From assembly GCA_041558415.1 (NCBI GenBank), contig JBFFEY010000071.1, forward strand, positions 1 to 14,593: a stretch of 14,593 nt of DNA, read 5' to 3'. The DNA is from SG8-39 sp041558415. GTDB taxonomy: Bacteria > Pseudomonadota > Gammaproteobacteria > Burkholderiales > SG8-39. The translations under genes were made by a program, and so were the position numbers. How positions within the stretch are numbered: position 1 is the stretch's first letter; each line of letters opens with the position of its first letter. The notes under the pieces were generated by a model. It worked only from the letters and a program-made list of their open reading frames with translations. It had not been told where the DNA came from and ran no database searches. Below are positions 1-6,568 of the stretch, piece after piece.

Positions 1-149
1 CTCCTCGCCCCATTCTGCGTGAAATAGTTGGCACTTGGGACACATAGCTGAGGTCCTAGTAGAAAAATAATGGGCCCCTTGTCCCCCCTCCTTAAAGGGC
101 TGATCGACAGTCCAAAAACGCCCTCCAGCGCGCCCGGCGAAGGCCGCAT
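1..149 (-). other. Doubtful open frame at left edge, possible end of a repeat or mobile element
   Basis: On the minus strand an ATG at 149 opens a frame of 49 codons that runs off the left edge without a stop. It contains the peptide pieces MRPSPGALEGVFG, LRRGDKG and QLCVPSANYF. The stretch is visibly richer in A and T than the rest of the window and carries a long purine run (complement of 74-97). No domain is recognised and there is no good ribosome binding site. The frame stays open upstream of the ATG to a stop codon near 220. It may be a small hypothetical gene, but the composition and edge position fit the terminal part of a dispersed repeat or insertion element at least as well. I make no functional claim. 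Confidence 0.2.
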
Positions 150-440
150 CAAGACAACGCGATAAGGCTCGATCCCGCGCCCGCCGAGCCCCGCGGCGGG
201 GTCAAAAACGCGCGACGGAAACGCTCAGAATCGACGCCAAGATGCGACGCCATCCTTCCTGAATGCGTTGATGATTTTCAGCGCGCACGCGCGTCGTAGC
301 TGCACGACGAAGCGACGTTTAAAACGAACTGAAACGATGCGCTGGAAGGGCTTGCGAGAGGCGGGTTCGCGGTCCGACGACCCTGCTGCGAGGCAACCTG
401 ATAACCGCGCGCAGACACCCCCGCGGAGCCGCAGTAACCG
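150..440. other. Intergenic stretch without a supported gene
   Basis: I see no convincing gene here on either strand. A plus-strand frame from 268 runs into the coding region of the MFS transporter and is rich in Arg and Ser, as expected for a shadow frame. A short minus-strand frame from 253 has only 34 codons and its purine-rich AGGAAGG directly abuts the ATG, too close for a good ribosome binding site. A small GC hairpin lies at 189-201 (CCCC and GGGG arms). Confidence 0.5.
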
Positions 441-441
441 A

Positions 442-461
442 GTAATTCACTCTGGAATTAC
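442..461. repeat. Perfect inverted repeat GTAATTC-N6-GAATTAC
   Basis: GTAATTC at 442-448 is the exact reverse complement of GAATTAC at 455-461, separated by six bases. It is A/T-rich in a very GC-rich setting. It lies about 50 bases past the stop codon of the MFS gene, so it is either part of that gene's 3' end or an operator-like dyad for something transcribed toward the left edge. I cannot decide which. Confidence 0.45.
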
Positions 462-480
462 CGCCCCAAACCCGTGCGGA

Positions 481-501
481 GGGTTTCGTTCCTCGAAACC
501 C
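481..501 (-). terminator. Hairpin behind the MFS gene
   Basis: GGGTTTCG at 481-488 pairs with CGAAACCC at 494-501 around a five-base loop. On the minus strand it starts 12 bases past the MFS stop codon, the usual place for a transcription terminator. No run of U follows the stem on the minus-strand transcript, so it is not a canonical intrinsic terminator. Confidence 0.45.
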
Positions 502-512
502 CCAGGGGGCGC

Positions 513-1757
513 TCAGCCCGCCGAAGCCCGCGACAGCGCCTGCCGCTCGGCCTCGATGCGCTTGGTCGGGCGCACGTTCATCGTCATCTGGAACGCGCCG
601 GCGATCAATCCGATCGCCACCGCCGCTTTCCACGCGAGGTCGTAGTTGCCCATCCAGCTGTAGACCAGACCACCACCCAACGCACCGACGAACGAGCCGA
701 GCTGGTGACTGAAAAACGCAATCCCCACGATCGTCGCCATGTAGCGCAGGCCGAACAGCTGAATCACCAGCCCGCTCACCAGCGGCACGACGCCGAGCCA
801 CAGCGTGCCCATCGCCGCAGCGAACAACAACGTCGTCAGCGGCGTCGGCGTGCTCATGAAGTAGGCGGTGATGATGAGCGAGCGCAGGATGTAAATGCCG
901 CCGAGCAGCGCGCGGCGCGAGTAGCGCCCGCCGAGCCAGCCGAACAAGAACGATCCAAACACGTTGAACAGGCCGATCAACGCAAGCGCGGAGGCGCCGA
1001 CCGCCGGACCCATGCCGCAGAGTTCGAGATAGTTCGGCAGGTGCGTCGTCAAAAACACGAGCTGCAGGCCGCAGACGAAATACGCCAGCGCCATGACGAC
1101 GTAGCCCGGATGGCGCAGCGCTTCGGTCAACGCCTGGCCGACGGTCTGCGGCGCGCCGAACGACTCGTGCTGGATGCGGTCGCAGCCGCCGCCGAGCCAG
1201 GCCGCCGGCAGCATGACCACCGCCAGGCCGACGAAGACCACCAGCGCCATCTGCCAGCCGGCGGTGGTGATGATGCTCTGCGCCAGCGGCGAAGCGAAGG
1301 TGAGGCCGAGCGAGCCGATGCCGGAGATCGCGCCCATCGCCAGCGAGCGCTTTGCCGGCGAGACGGTGCGCGAGGCGATCGACACGGCGATGCTCGCGCC
1401 GACGCAGGACATCGCCGTGCCGATGCAGATGCCGGCGCCGAGCGTGAAGACGAGCGGCGAGGTGGCCACCAGGCTGAGCGCGAGGCCGGCGGCGTAGATC
1501 AGCGCGCCGCTCAAGACCACCGGCCGCATGCCGTATCGATCGGCGAGCGCGCCGACGAAGGGCTGCGTCAGGCCCCACATGATGTTCTGGATCGCAATCG
1601 CGAGCGAGAAGTCGGCCGCTGAAAGGCCGACGTCTCGCATCATGTGCGGCTGGAACAGGCCCCAGCTCTGGCGCATGCCCATCGCCAGGCTGAGCATCAC
1701 CGCAGCGCCGCCGAGGATGGCGAACGTCTGGGCGGAGGAAAGGTTTTCGCGCTGCAT
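513..1757 (-). CDS. MFS transporter, monocarboxylate/OFA-like
   Basis: This 414-residue protein has the alternating hydrophobic stretches of a 12-helix major facilitator transporter in the inner membrane. Family signs are the loop 2-3 motif GALADRYGMRP (residues 69-79) and an RQSWGLF element near the end of helix 1 (29-35), like the R-x-S/F-G-x-F of monocarboxylate and oxalate/formate-type members. A cytoplasmic break between helices 6 and 7 (about 190-215) contains charged residues and HESFGAPQ. Substrate is unknown; small carboxylates are the likeliest class. It lies 62 bases downstream of a dienelactone-hydrolase-family gene on the same strand, so the two may form one transcript for uptake and handling of a carboxylate or lactone. 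The ATG at 1757 is the first good start; I see no clear Shine-Dalgarno sequence. Length and termini are normal for the family. Confidence 0.88.
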   Translation of the reverse strand: MQRENLSSAQTFAILGGAAVMLSLAMGMRQSWGLFQPHMMRDVGLSAADFSLAIAIQNIMWGLTQPFVGALADRYGMRPVVLSGALIYAAGLALSLVATSPLVFTLGAGICIGTAMSCVGASIAVSIASRTVSPAKRSLAMGAISGIGSLGLTFASPLAQSIITTAGWQMALVVFVGLAVVMLPAAWLGGGCDRIQHESFGAPQTVGQALTEALRHPGYVVMALAYFVCGLQLVFLTTHLPNYLELCGMGPAVGASALALIGLFNVFGSFLFGWLGGRYSRRALLGGIYILRSLIITAYFMSTPTPLTTLLFAAAMGTLWLGVVPLVSGLVIQLFGLRYMATIVGIAFFSHQLGSFVGALGGGLVYSWMGNYDLAWKAAVAIGLIAGAFQMTMNVRPTKRIEAERQALSRASAG

Positions 1758-1819
1758 GGCGGCGGCGGATTATCGCCGCGCGCGACGCGCGCGCGGGAAC
1801 CGGGTTCGCAGCGTGTCTG

Positions 1820-2539
1820 TCAGCCGGCCTTGCGCGCCGGCTCGCCGCGCAAGCCCTCGAGCAGCGCCAGCGCCTTCTGCATCGAAAACGCGCGCGTCTC
1901 GGCGCTGTACGCCGCCGGGTTGCCCGGCATCATGTAGCCGTGCTGCACGCCGGGGAAGATGTGCACCTCGACGTTCTTCATCTGCGCCGGAACCTTGCGG
2001 TAGGCCTCGAGCACCGGCGCCGGCGCGGCGAAATCCTGGTCGCCCCAGATGATGCACACCGGCGCCTGCACGCCGTCGAGCTCATTGATGTAGTCGAGCA
2101 GCTGCGTGCCGTGGCAGGAGATGCCCGCGTCGAAACCGAGTCGCTTGGGACCGAGGATGGCGTAGGGCCCGCCGTAGCAGAAGCCGATCACCGCGGCGCG
2201 GCCGTTCCAGTCGGAGCGCGTGCCGAGCAGGGCGCGGGTGTCGGCGAGATCGGCTTCGCCGGTCTTGATGCGCTCGAGGCGCGGCTGCGAGCGTTCCTTG
2301 GCGCGCGCGTCCTCGCGCGATAGCGGCCCGGGCAGCACGCGCCAGAACAGATCCGGTGCGGCGGCGAGGAAACCCTGCGCGGCGAATTCGTCGGCGATCG
2401 CGCGCACGTCGCCATCGACGCCGTGCACCGCCGAGGCGAGCACGATCGCCGGCACCTTTTCTTTTCCGCGCGGCGCGGCGAGGTAGCAGTCGAATTCGCC
2501 GCCCGTGCTCGAGCGGACCTTGATGTTTTCTCCCGGCAT
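1820..2539 (-). CDS. Dienelactone hydrolase family protein
   Basis: This is a 239-residue cytoplasmic alpha/beta hydrolase. The nucleophile elbow is GFCYGG with Cys121; the acid is in WGDQDF (Asp167 or Asp169) and the histidine in PGVQHGY (His200), the Cys-Asp-His triad of dienelactone hydrolases. In classical enzymes the first loop carries QEIFG, whose Glu36 gates the cysteine. Here the matching segment is SAVHG, so that glutamate is missing, which suggests a substrate other than chlorocatechol-derived dienelactone. The ATG at 2539 is preferred over an in-frame ATG at 2593: it has AAGGA seven bases upstream, the homology begins at MPGENIKV, and the longer form would overlap the divergent methyltransferase promoter. 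It is probably cotranscribed with the MFS gene that follows. The family is clear; the natural substrate is not. Confidence 0.88.
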   Translation of the reverse strand: MPGENIKVRSSTGGEFDCYLAAPRGKEKVPAIVLASAVHGVDGDVRAIADEFAAQGFLAAAPDLFWRVLPGPLSREDARAKERSQPRLERIKTGEADLADTRALLGTRSDWNGRAAVIGFCYGGPYAILGPKRLGFDAGISCHGTQLLDYINELDGVQAPVCIIWGDQDFAAPAPVLEAYRKVPAQMKNVEVHIFPGVQHGYMMPGNPAAYSAETRAFSMQKALALLEGLRGEPARKAG

Positions 2540-2573
2540 CGCCGCATCCTTGGCAAAAGTCACAGCCGCAAGC

Positions 2574-2601
2574 TTGGCACAAACCGAGCGCATGCCATAC
2601 T
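2574..2601 (+). promoter_or_regulatory. Sigma-70-type promoter of the methyltransferase gene
   Basis: TTGGCA (2574-2579) and CATACT (2596-2601) are spaced by 16 bases, with a TG extending the -10 box. The expected transcript start lies only about seven bases before the ATG at 2615, so the mRNA would have a very short leader. The same elements with identical spacing recur before the GT41 gene at 3379. Confidence 0.55.
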
Positions 2602-2614
2602 CTGGGCCGCATCC

Positions 2615-3334
2615 ATGTCATTGCTCAGCAGACTGTTCGGCAACCTCGGCCGCGCCGGGGCGCAGCCCGGCCCGGCCAGGACGATGGCGGTGGCCGGCAG
2701 CCAGCCCGCAGCGGTCGCGCAGGACGCGGGCGGCGCGAAACAACTGCTGCACGTCGGCTGCGGTGCGCCCGATCCGATGAAGCTGCCGGCGTACTTCCGC
2801 TCGGCCGACTGGCGCGAGGTGCGCCTCGACATCAACCCGGACTGCAAGCCGGACATCATCGCCAGCATGACCTCGATGCCGCAGGTGGCCTCGGGCGCGT
2901 ACGCGGCGATCTTCTCCTCGCACAACATCGAGCACCTCTACCCGCACGAGGTGCAGGTGGCGCTGCGGGAATTTCATCGCGTGCTGGCACCGGACGGCTT
3001 TGCCTACGTCACGGTGCCGGACCTGCAGCAGGTGGCGGAGCTGGTCGCGCAGGGCAAGCTCGACGATACCGCCTACGTCTCGCCCGCGGGCCCCATCGCG
3101 CCGCACGACATGCTCTACGGCCACCGCGCGGAACTCGCGAGCGGCAACCTGTTCATGGCGCATCGCACCGGCTTCACCGACAAGACGCTGACCAATGCCC
3201 TGCTGGGCGTCGGTTTCGCGCAGGTCAGCGTGCGGCGCGACGGGCGCTACGCGCTGTGGGCCGTCGCCTTCCGCCAGACGCAGACGCAGGAACAGTTGCA
3301 GGCGATACAGCAGGCCCTGTCGGCGCCCGGCTGA
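2615..3334 (+). CDS. SAM-dependent methyltransferase (class I)
   Basis: This is a 239-residue cytoplasmic methyltransferase. The SAM-binding loop is LLHVGCG (residues 44-50), the acidic ribose contact is probably Asp72 in RLDINPD, and SSHNIEHL (101-108) plus LAPDGFAYVTVPD (124-136) are typical of the Methyltransf_11 group of predicted SAM methyltransferases often found in glycan clusters. Residues 17-42 are a low-complexity Ala/Pro/Gly linker. The first 16 residues form an amphipathic leader, MSLLSRLFGNLGRAGA, nearly identical to that of the next gene. The start at 2615 is chosen for that match and the promoter just upstream; an open frame continues further 5' but overlaps the divergent hydrolase. 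The acceptor is unknown; context suggests a sugar or glycosylated protein. It precedes the GT41 gene by 85 bases. Confidence 0.85.
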   Translation: MSLLSRLFGNLGRAGAQPGPARTMAVAGSQPAAVAQDAGGAKQLLHVGCGAPDPMKLPAYFRSADWREVRLDINPDCKPDIIASMTSMPQVASGAYAAIFSSHNIEHLYPHEVQVALREFHRVLAPDGFAYVTVPDLQQVAELVAQGKLDDTAYVSPAGPIAPHDMLYGHRAELASGNLFMAHRTGFTDKTLTNALLGVGFAQVSVRRDGRYALWAVAFRQTQTQEQLQAIQQALSAPG

Positions 3335-3344
3335 GCGGCCGCGC

Positions 3345-3364
3345 ATCGGCAGCTGCCTGCCGAT
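3345..3364 (+). terminator. Hairpin between the methyltransferase and GT41 genes
   Basis: ATCGGCAG (3345-3352) and CTGCCGAT (3357-3364) form a perfect 8-bp stem with a four-base loop, 10 bases past the methyltransferase stop codon. No U tract follows. As a separate promoter lies just downstream at 3379, the hairpin plausibly ends or attenuates the first transcript. Confidence 0.45.
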
Positions 3365-3378
3365 CGTCGCGTGCGCGC

Positions 3379-3406
3379 TTGGCGCGGGGCGCGCGCATGC
3401 CCTAGT
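3379..3406 (+). promoter_or_regulatory. Promoter of the GT41 gene, copy of the upstream one
   Basis: TTGGCG (3379-3384) and CCTAGT (3401-3406) have the same 16-base spacer and the same 41-base distance from -35 to ATG as the promoter at 2574. The sequence GCATGCC just before the -10 box is identical in both. The -10 match is weaker here; TAGTCT at 3403-3408 is an alternative. Confidence 0.45.
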
Positions 3407-3419
3407 CTTTGCCGCGGTC

Positions 3420-5225
3420 ATGTCGCTCCTATCGAGACTGTTCGGCAATCTGAGCCGCGCGAAGGCGCCTTCGGCTTCGGCCAACGCGCTCGCCGAGCGC
3501 GGCCTGCAGCACCTCGCCGACCACGCGCTCGAGGCCGCGCGCGGGGACTTCGAGGCGGCGCTCGCGCGCGATGCGGGCTGCGCCGCGGCGCATTGCGGCC
3601 TCGGCCTGGTGCTGCAGCAGCAGGGCGCGCGCGAGGCGGCGCGCGAGCACCTGCGGCTCGCCCCGCGGCTCGCCGCCGACAACCGCTCGATCGTGCTGCG
3701 CAGCGCGCAGGCGCTGGACGAGCTGGGCTTCGCCGAGGACGCCATCGCCGTGCTCGAGCCGGCAGCGCAGGCGCATGCGGCCGACTGGAAGGCGACCGTG
3801 CGCCTGGCGCGGCTGTATCGCGCGCGCGACCAGTTCGATGACGCCAGCGCGCTGATGGAGCGCACCGTAGAGGCCAACCCGGCCGCCGGCGTGGCGCTCG
3901 AGGAACTGGCCGCGCTGTACCGCGACACCGGCCGCGCCGACGAGGCGCTCGCGCTGTTCGAGCGCATCTGCGCGCTGCACCCCGACATGCCGACCACGCA
4001 CAGCGCGGTGTTCTTTCACGAGGCCTACCGCGTGCACGACCGCGGCGCGCTCGCCCAGCAGCATCGCGCCTGGGCGCGGCGCTTTGCGCCGGCGCGCGAA
4101 GCGCCGCGTTTCCCCAACCCCTTGCAGGCCGAGCGGCCGCTGAGGATCGGCTACGTCTCGGCGGACTTCCGCCGCTCCTCGGCCTCGCCGTTCATCGAGC
4201 CGCTGCTCGCCGCGCGCGACGCCGAACGCTTTCACGTCAGCTGCTACAACGCCTGGAAAACGCGCGACGCGGTCACCGATCGTTTCCAGGGCCTGGCCGA
4301 TGCCTGGATCGAGGTCGCCGCGCTCGACGACGACGCGCTCGAGGCGCAGGTGAGGGCGGACGCGATCGACATCCTCATCGACCTGAACGGCCACACCACC
4401 GGCAACCGCCTGCCGGCCTTCGGCCGGCGCCTGGCGCCGCTGCAGGCCACCTACCTCGGCTACGGCGCGACCACCGGCATGACGACGATCGACTACCGCA
4501 TCACCGACGCGGTGATCGATCCGCCGGAAAGTGCAGAGCGCTACTACAGCGAACGGCTGCTCTACCTGCCCGATGCGATGTGGTGCTTCGCGCCGCCGGC
4601 GGACGCACCGCAGGCCAACGACGCCGGTATGGCGCGCGAAGGGGTGACCTTCGGCGAGTTCAACAACTTCGCCAAGGTGTCGCCCGCGGCGCTCGAGACC
4701 TGGGCCGAAATCCTTGCCCGCCTGCCGCAGGCGCGGCTGCTGCTGGTCGGCGTGCCCGCCGGCAGCACGCGCGAACGCGTGCGCGCGCCGTTCGCGCGGC
4801 GCGGCGTCGGCGCCGAGCGGCTGGTGTTCCATGGCCGGTTGAGCTACGACGAATACCTCGCGCTGCAGCGGCAGGTGGACATTGCGCTCGACAGCTTTCC
4901 CTACACCGGCGGCGCGACGACCTGCGACGCGCTGTGGATGGGCGTGCCGGTGCTCACCGTGGCGGGCGATGCGGTGCTGGCGCGCTCGGGCGCCAGCCTG
5001 CTCTCGGTGCTCGGCCTGGGCGACTGGATCGCATACTCGCCGGAGGACTACGTCGAGCGCGCGGTGCGTCTCGCCACTGCGCGCGACGCGCTCGCCGCGC
5101 TGCGCGGCGGCCTGCACGCGCGCATGGCGGGTTCGGCGCTGTGCGACGCGGCGCGCTTCATGCGCAGCTTCGAGGGGTTGCTGCGCGGCGCCTGGCACGC
5201 GTACTGCGCGCGCGCGCCGCGCTAG
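3420..5225 (+). CDS. TPR plus GT41 glycosyltransferase (O-GlcNAc transferase/SPINDLY-like)
   Basis: This 601-residue protein has three parts: the leader MSLLSRLFGNLSRAKA (1-16), about five tetratricopeptide repeats (about 22-235), and a C-terminal GT41 domain (240-595). GT41 signs are LRIGYVSADF (241-250), DILIDLNGHTTG, ATTGMTTIDYRITD, VTFGEFNNFAKVSP with the conserved nucleotide-binding lysine (Lys419), and FPYTGGATTCDALWMGVPV. Such enzymes move a sugar from a UDP- or other nucleotide donor to Ser/Thr of proteins held by the TPRs. Several residues usually conserved are altered: the family DFR-x-H segment reads DFRRSSASPF (Ser253 and Pro257 where histidines are expected), and Tyr479 replaces the His of the usual EHLAL. 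Activity or donor may therefore differ. The start at 3420 follows the promoter and leader match to the preceding gene; the frame remains open upstream. A GT61 gene converges from downstream. Confidence 0.87.
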   Translation: MSLLSRLFGNLSRAKAPSASANALAERGLQHLADHALEAARGDFEAALARDAGCAAAHCGLGLVLQQQGAREAAREHLRLAPRLAADNRSIVLRSAQALDELGFAEDAIAVLEPAAQAHAADWKATVRLARLYRARDQFDDASALMERTVEANPAAGVALEELAALYRDTGRADEALALFERICALHPDMPTTHSAVFFHEAYRVHDRGALAQQHRAWARRFAPAREAPRFPNPLQAERPLRIGYVSADFRRSSASPFIEPLLAARDAERFHVSCYNAWKTRDAVTDRFQGLADAWIEVAALDDDALEAQVRADAIDILIDLNGHTTGNRLPAFGRRLAPLQATYLGYGATTGMTTIDYRITDAVIDPPESAERYYSERLLYLPDAMWCFAPPADAPQANDAGMAREGVTFGEFNNFAKVSPAALETWAEILARLPQARLLLVGVPAGSTRERVRAPFARRGVGAERLVFHGRLSYDEYLALQRQVDIALDSFPYTGGATTCDALWMGVPVLTVAGDAVLARSGASLLSVLGLGDWIAYSPEDYVERAVRLATARDALAALRGGLHARMAGSALCDAARFMRSFEGLLRGAWHAYCARAPR

Positions 5226-5241
5226 CCCGCGGCTGCGGGCT
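5224..5241. terminator. Bidirectional hairpin between convergent genes
   Basis: AGCCCGC (5224-5230) and GCGGGCT (5235-5241) form a perfect 7-bp stem with a GGCT loop. It overlaps the last base pairs of the GT41 stop codon and sits in the 41-base gap before the end of the convergent GT61 gene. No U run is present on either strand. Confidence 0.45.
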
Positions 5242-5266
5242 CACCATTGCGCGCCGGCGCCAGCAC

Positions 5267-6523
5267 TCAACCGGCGAGCACGGCGTCGAGCGTCGCCTCG
5301 AGTTCCGTCAGGTCGACGCGAAAGTCGCGGTGCATCTTGGGGCCGGGGCCCTCGGGCGCTTCCATGTCGTCCGACACCAGGCTGCGCACCTGCAGGCCGG
5401 CCGCGGCGGCGAGCACGCGCATCTCGTCCATGTGCAGGATGGCGCGGCTCGAGAGTTCGACCAGCGTCGCACCCGGCGGCGCGAACACCAGGTTGGCGAG
5501 CGCCGCGCCATGCGGCGCGACGATGACGCGGGCGCGCGAAAAGGCATCGATCTGCTCGGCCACGCTCATCTCGCCGGGCACGACGATGCGAAAGCCGCGG
5601 CGCGCGAGCCGCGCCTCGAGCTCAGCCTCGTTCAGCAGGCGGCGCCGCGCTTCTTCGCGGCGCGAGGCGTAGAGCAGCTCGGTGGCCTCGGCGGCCGGCG
5701 CCCGCTGCGCGGCGAGCCGTTCGCGCAGCCAGGCGACGCCGTCGGCCATGCGCGGGTGGTTGCGCAGCTGGGTCGGCACGTAGAGCCGCGCGCAGGCGAC
5801 GAGGCTGCCCTCCGGCAGCGGCAGCAGGCGCGCCGGCGGGATATCGAGCAGCTCGAGATAGCTGCGCTGCCAGGGGCGCAGGTTCTCGGCGACCAGGAAC
5901 GGCAGTCCCTGCGGCAGCCCGGCGCCCTCGAGCAGCGACAGCTTGAGCAGGTTGCGCAGCACCCAGTGCGCGTAGTTGCCGTCGCTGCCGAGCAGGATGC
6001 AGGGCGCCTCGATCCGCCGCGGCGCGCGCGGCAGGGTGATGACGCACTGCTGGCGGTCGGGCGTGACGCGCCCGCGCACGCGCGCGCTGTTGGCCGCGGC
6101 GCGCGCCTGCGTCTCGCGCGTGTAGATGCGCGCGCCGTCGATCACCGACCAGTACTCGGCATCGACCAGCACCTCGTCGAGCGCGGCGACGTAGGGCTCG
6201 CCGCGCGCGGCGCGCGCCGGGTCGATGAGCGACTCGGTCACCAGGCGCGCCGTGGCGCTGCCGTTCGAGCCGAGTGCCTCGATGCGCGCGAAATGCGCCG
6301 CCGCGCCCTGCGGGTCGCCGCTCTTGAGGCGGTTGACGCCGGCGGCGAGCAGCGCGGCGTGGTCGTCGGGCGCCTGCGCCAGGATCGCGTCGGCGAGCGC
6401 GATCGTCGCCGCGCGATCGCCGCGCCGCACCGCCTCGCCGAGCTGCAGGTGCAGCGGCGCGCGCGCCTGCGCCGCCGCGGCGCGTCCGCGCAGGCGGGCG
6501 GTGATACGATCGAGAATGCCCAT
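5267..6523 (-). CDS. Glycosyltransferase family 61 protein
   Basis: This is a 418-residue protein. The GT61 (DUF563) domain fills residues 110-415, with SDGNYAHWVLRNLLKL (180-195), a YASRRE element (285-290) and the hallmark VIVAPHGAALANLVFAPPGA (333-352) followed by VELSS. Residues 24-84 look like one or two TPR-like helical hairpins (GDRAATIALADAILAQAPDD), uncommon in simple GT61 proteins. Family members transfer xylose or similar sugars to glycans; the donor here is unknown. The first residues, MGILDRITARLRGRA, form an arginine-rich amphipathic helix resembling the leaders of the methyltransferase and GT41 proteins. The start at 6523 is chosen for that leader and a TAGAAT box just upstream; an open frame extends far 5' only as antisense of the adaptor gene. 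It converges on the GT41 gene and likely belongs to the same modification pathway. Confidence 0.85.
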   Translation of the reverse strand: MGILDRITARLRGRAAAAQARAPLHLQLGEAVRRGDRAATIALADAILAQAPDDHAALLAAGVNRLKSGDPQGAAAHFARIEALGSNGSATARLVTESLIDPARAARGEPYVAALDEVLVDAEYWSVIDGARIYTRETQARAAANSARVRGRVTPDRQQCVITLPRAPRRIEAPCILLGSDGNYAHWVLRNLLKLSLLEGAGLPQGLPFLVAENLRPWQRSYLELLDIPPARLLPLPEGSLVACARLYVPTQLRNHPRMADGVAWLRERLAAQRAPAAEATELLYASRREEARRRLLNEAELEARLARRGFRIVVPGEMSVAEQIDAFSRARVIVAPHGAALANLVFAPPGATLVELSSRAILHMDEMRVLAAAAGLQVRSLVSDDMEAPEGPGPKMHRDFRVDLTELEATLDAVLAG

Positions 6524-6531
6524 GAACGTCG

Positions 6532-6537
6532 ATTCTA
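6532..6537 (-). promoter_or_regulatory. Candidate -10 box of the GT61 gene
   Basis: On the minus strand GCTAGAATC contains TAGAAT, a five-of-six match to the sigma-70 -10 box, ending eight bases before the ATG of GT61. I see no good -35 box. It implies a very short or absent leader, as for the methyltransferase and GT41 genes. Confidence 0.4.
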
Positions 6538-6550
6538 GCGGGCACGCAAA

Positions 6551-6562
6551 GCCGAATTCGGC
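6551..6562. promoter_or_regulatory. 12-bp palindrome in the divergent GT61/exporter gap
   Basis: GCCGAATTCGGC is a perfect palindrome in the 45-base gap between the divergent GT61 and adaptor genes. It ends six bases before the adaptor ATG, where a ribosome binding site would be expected, and lies upstream of the GT61 -10 box. It could be an operator for both directions or chance. Confidence 0.3.
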
Positions 6563-6568
6563 CTCGCC

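Noticed and set aside
474..1622. 382-residue plus-strand frame opposite the MFS transporter
   Set aside because: Extremely rich in Arg, Gln and His with no domain; the opposite strand encodes an intact 12-helix transporter.
2540..2593. Upstream in-frame ATG (2593) as start of the dienelactone hydrolase
   Set aside because: The added residues do not fit the family, the start at 2539 has a good AAGGA, and the extension would cover the divergent promoter.
3429..5198. 589-residue minus-strand frame opposite the GT41 gene
   Set aside because: No recognisable motif; the plus strand shows TPRs and GT41 motifs throughout.
4580..6538. 652-residue plus-strand frame overlapping the GT41 and GT61 genes
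   Set aside because: It overlaps two well-supported genes in other frames and has shadow-like composition.
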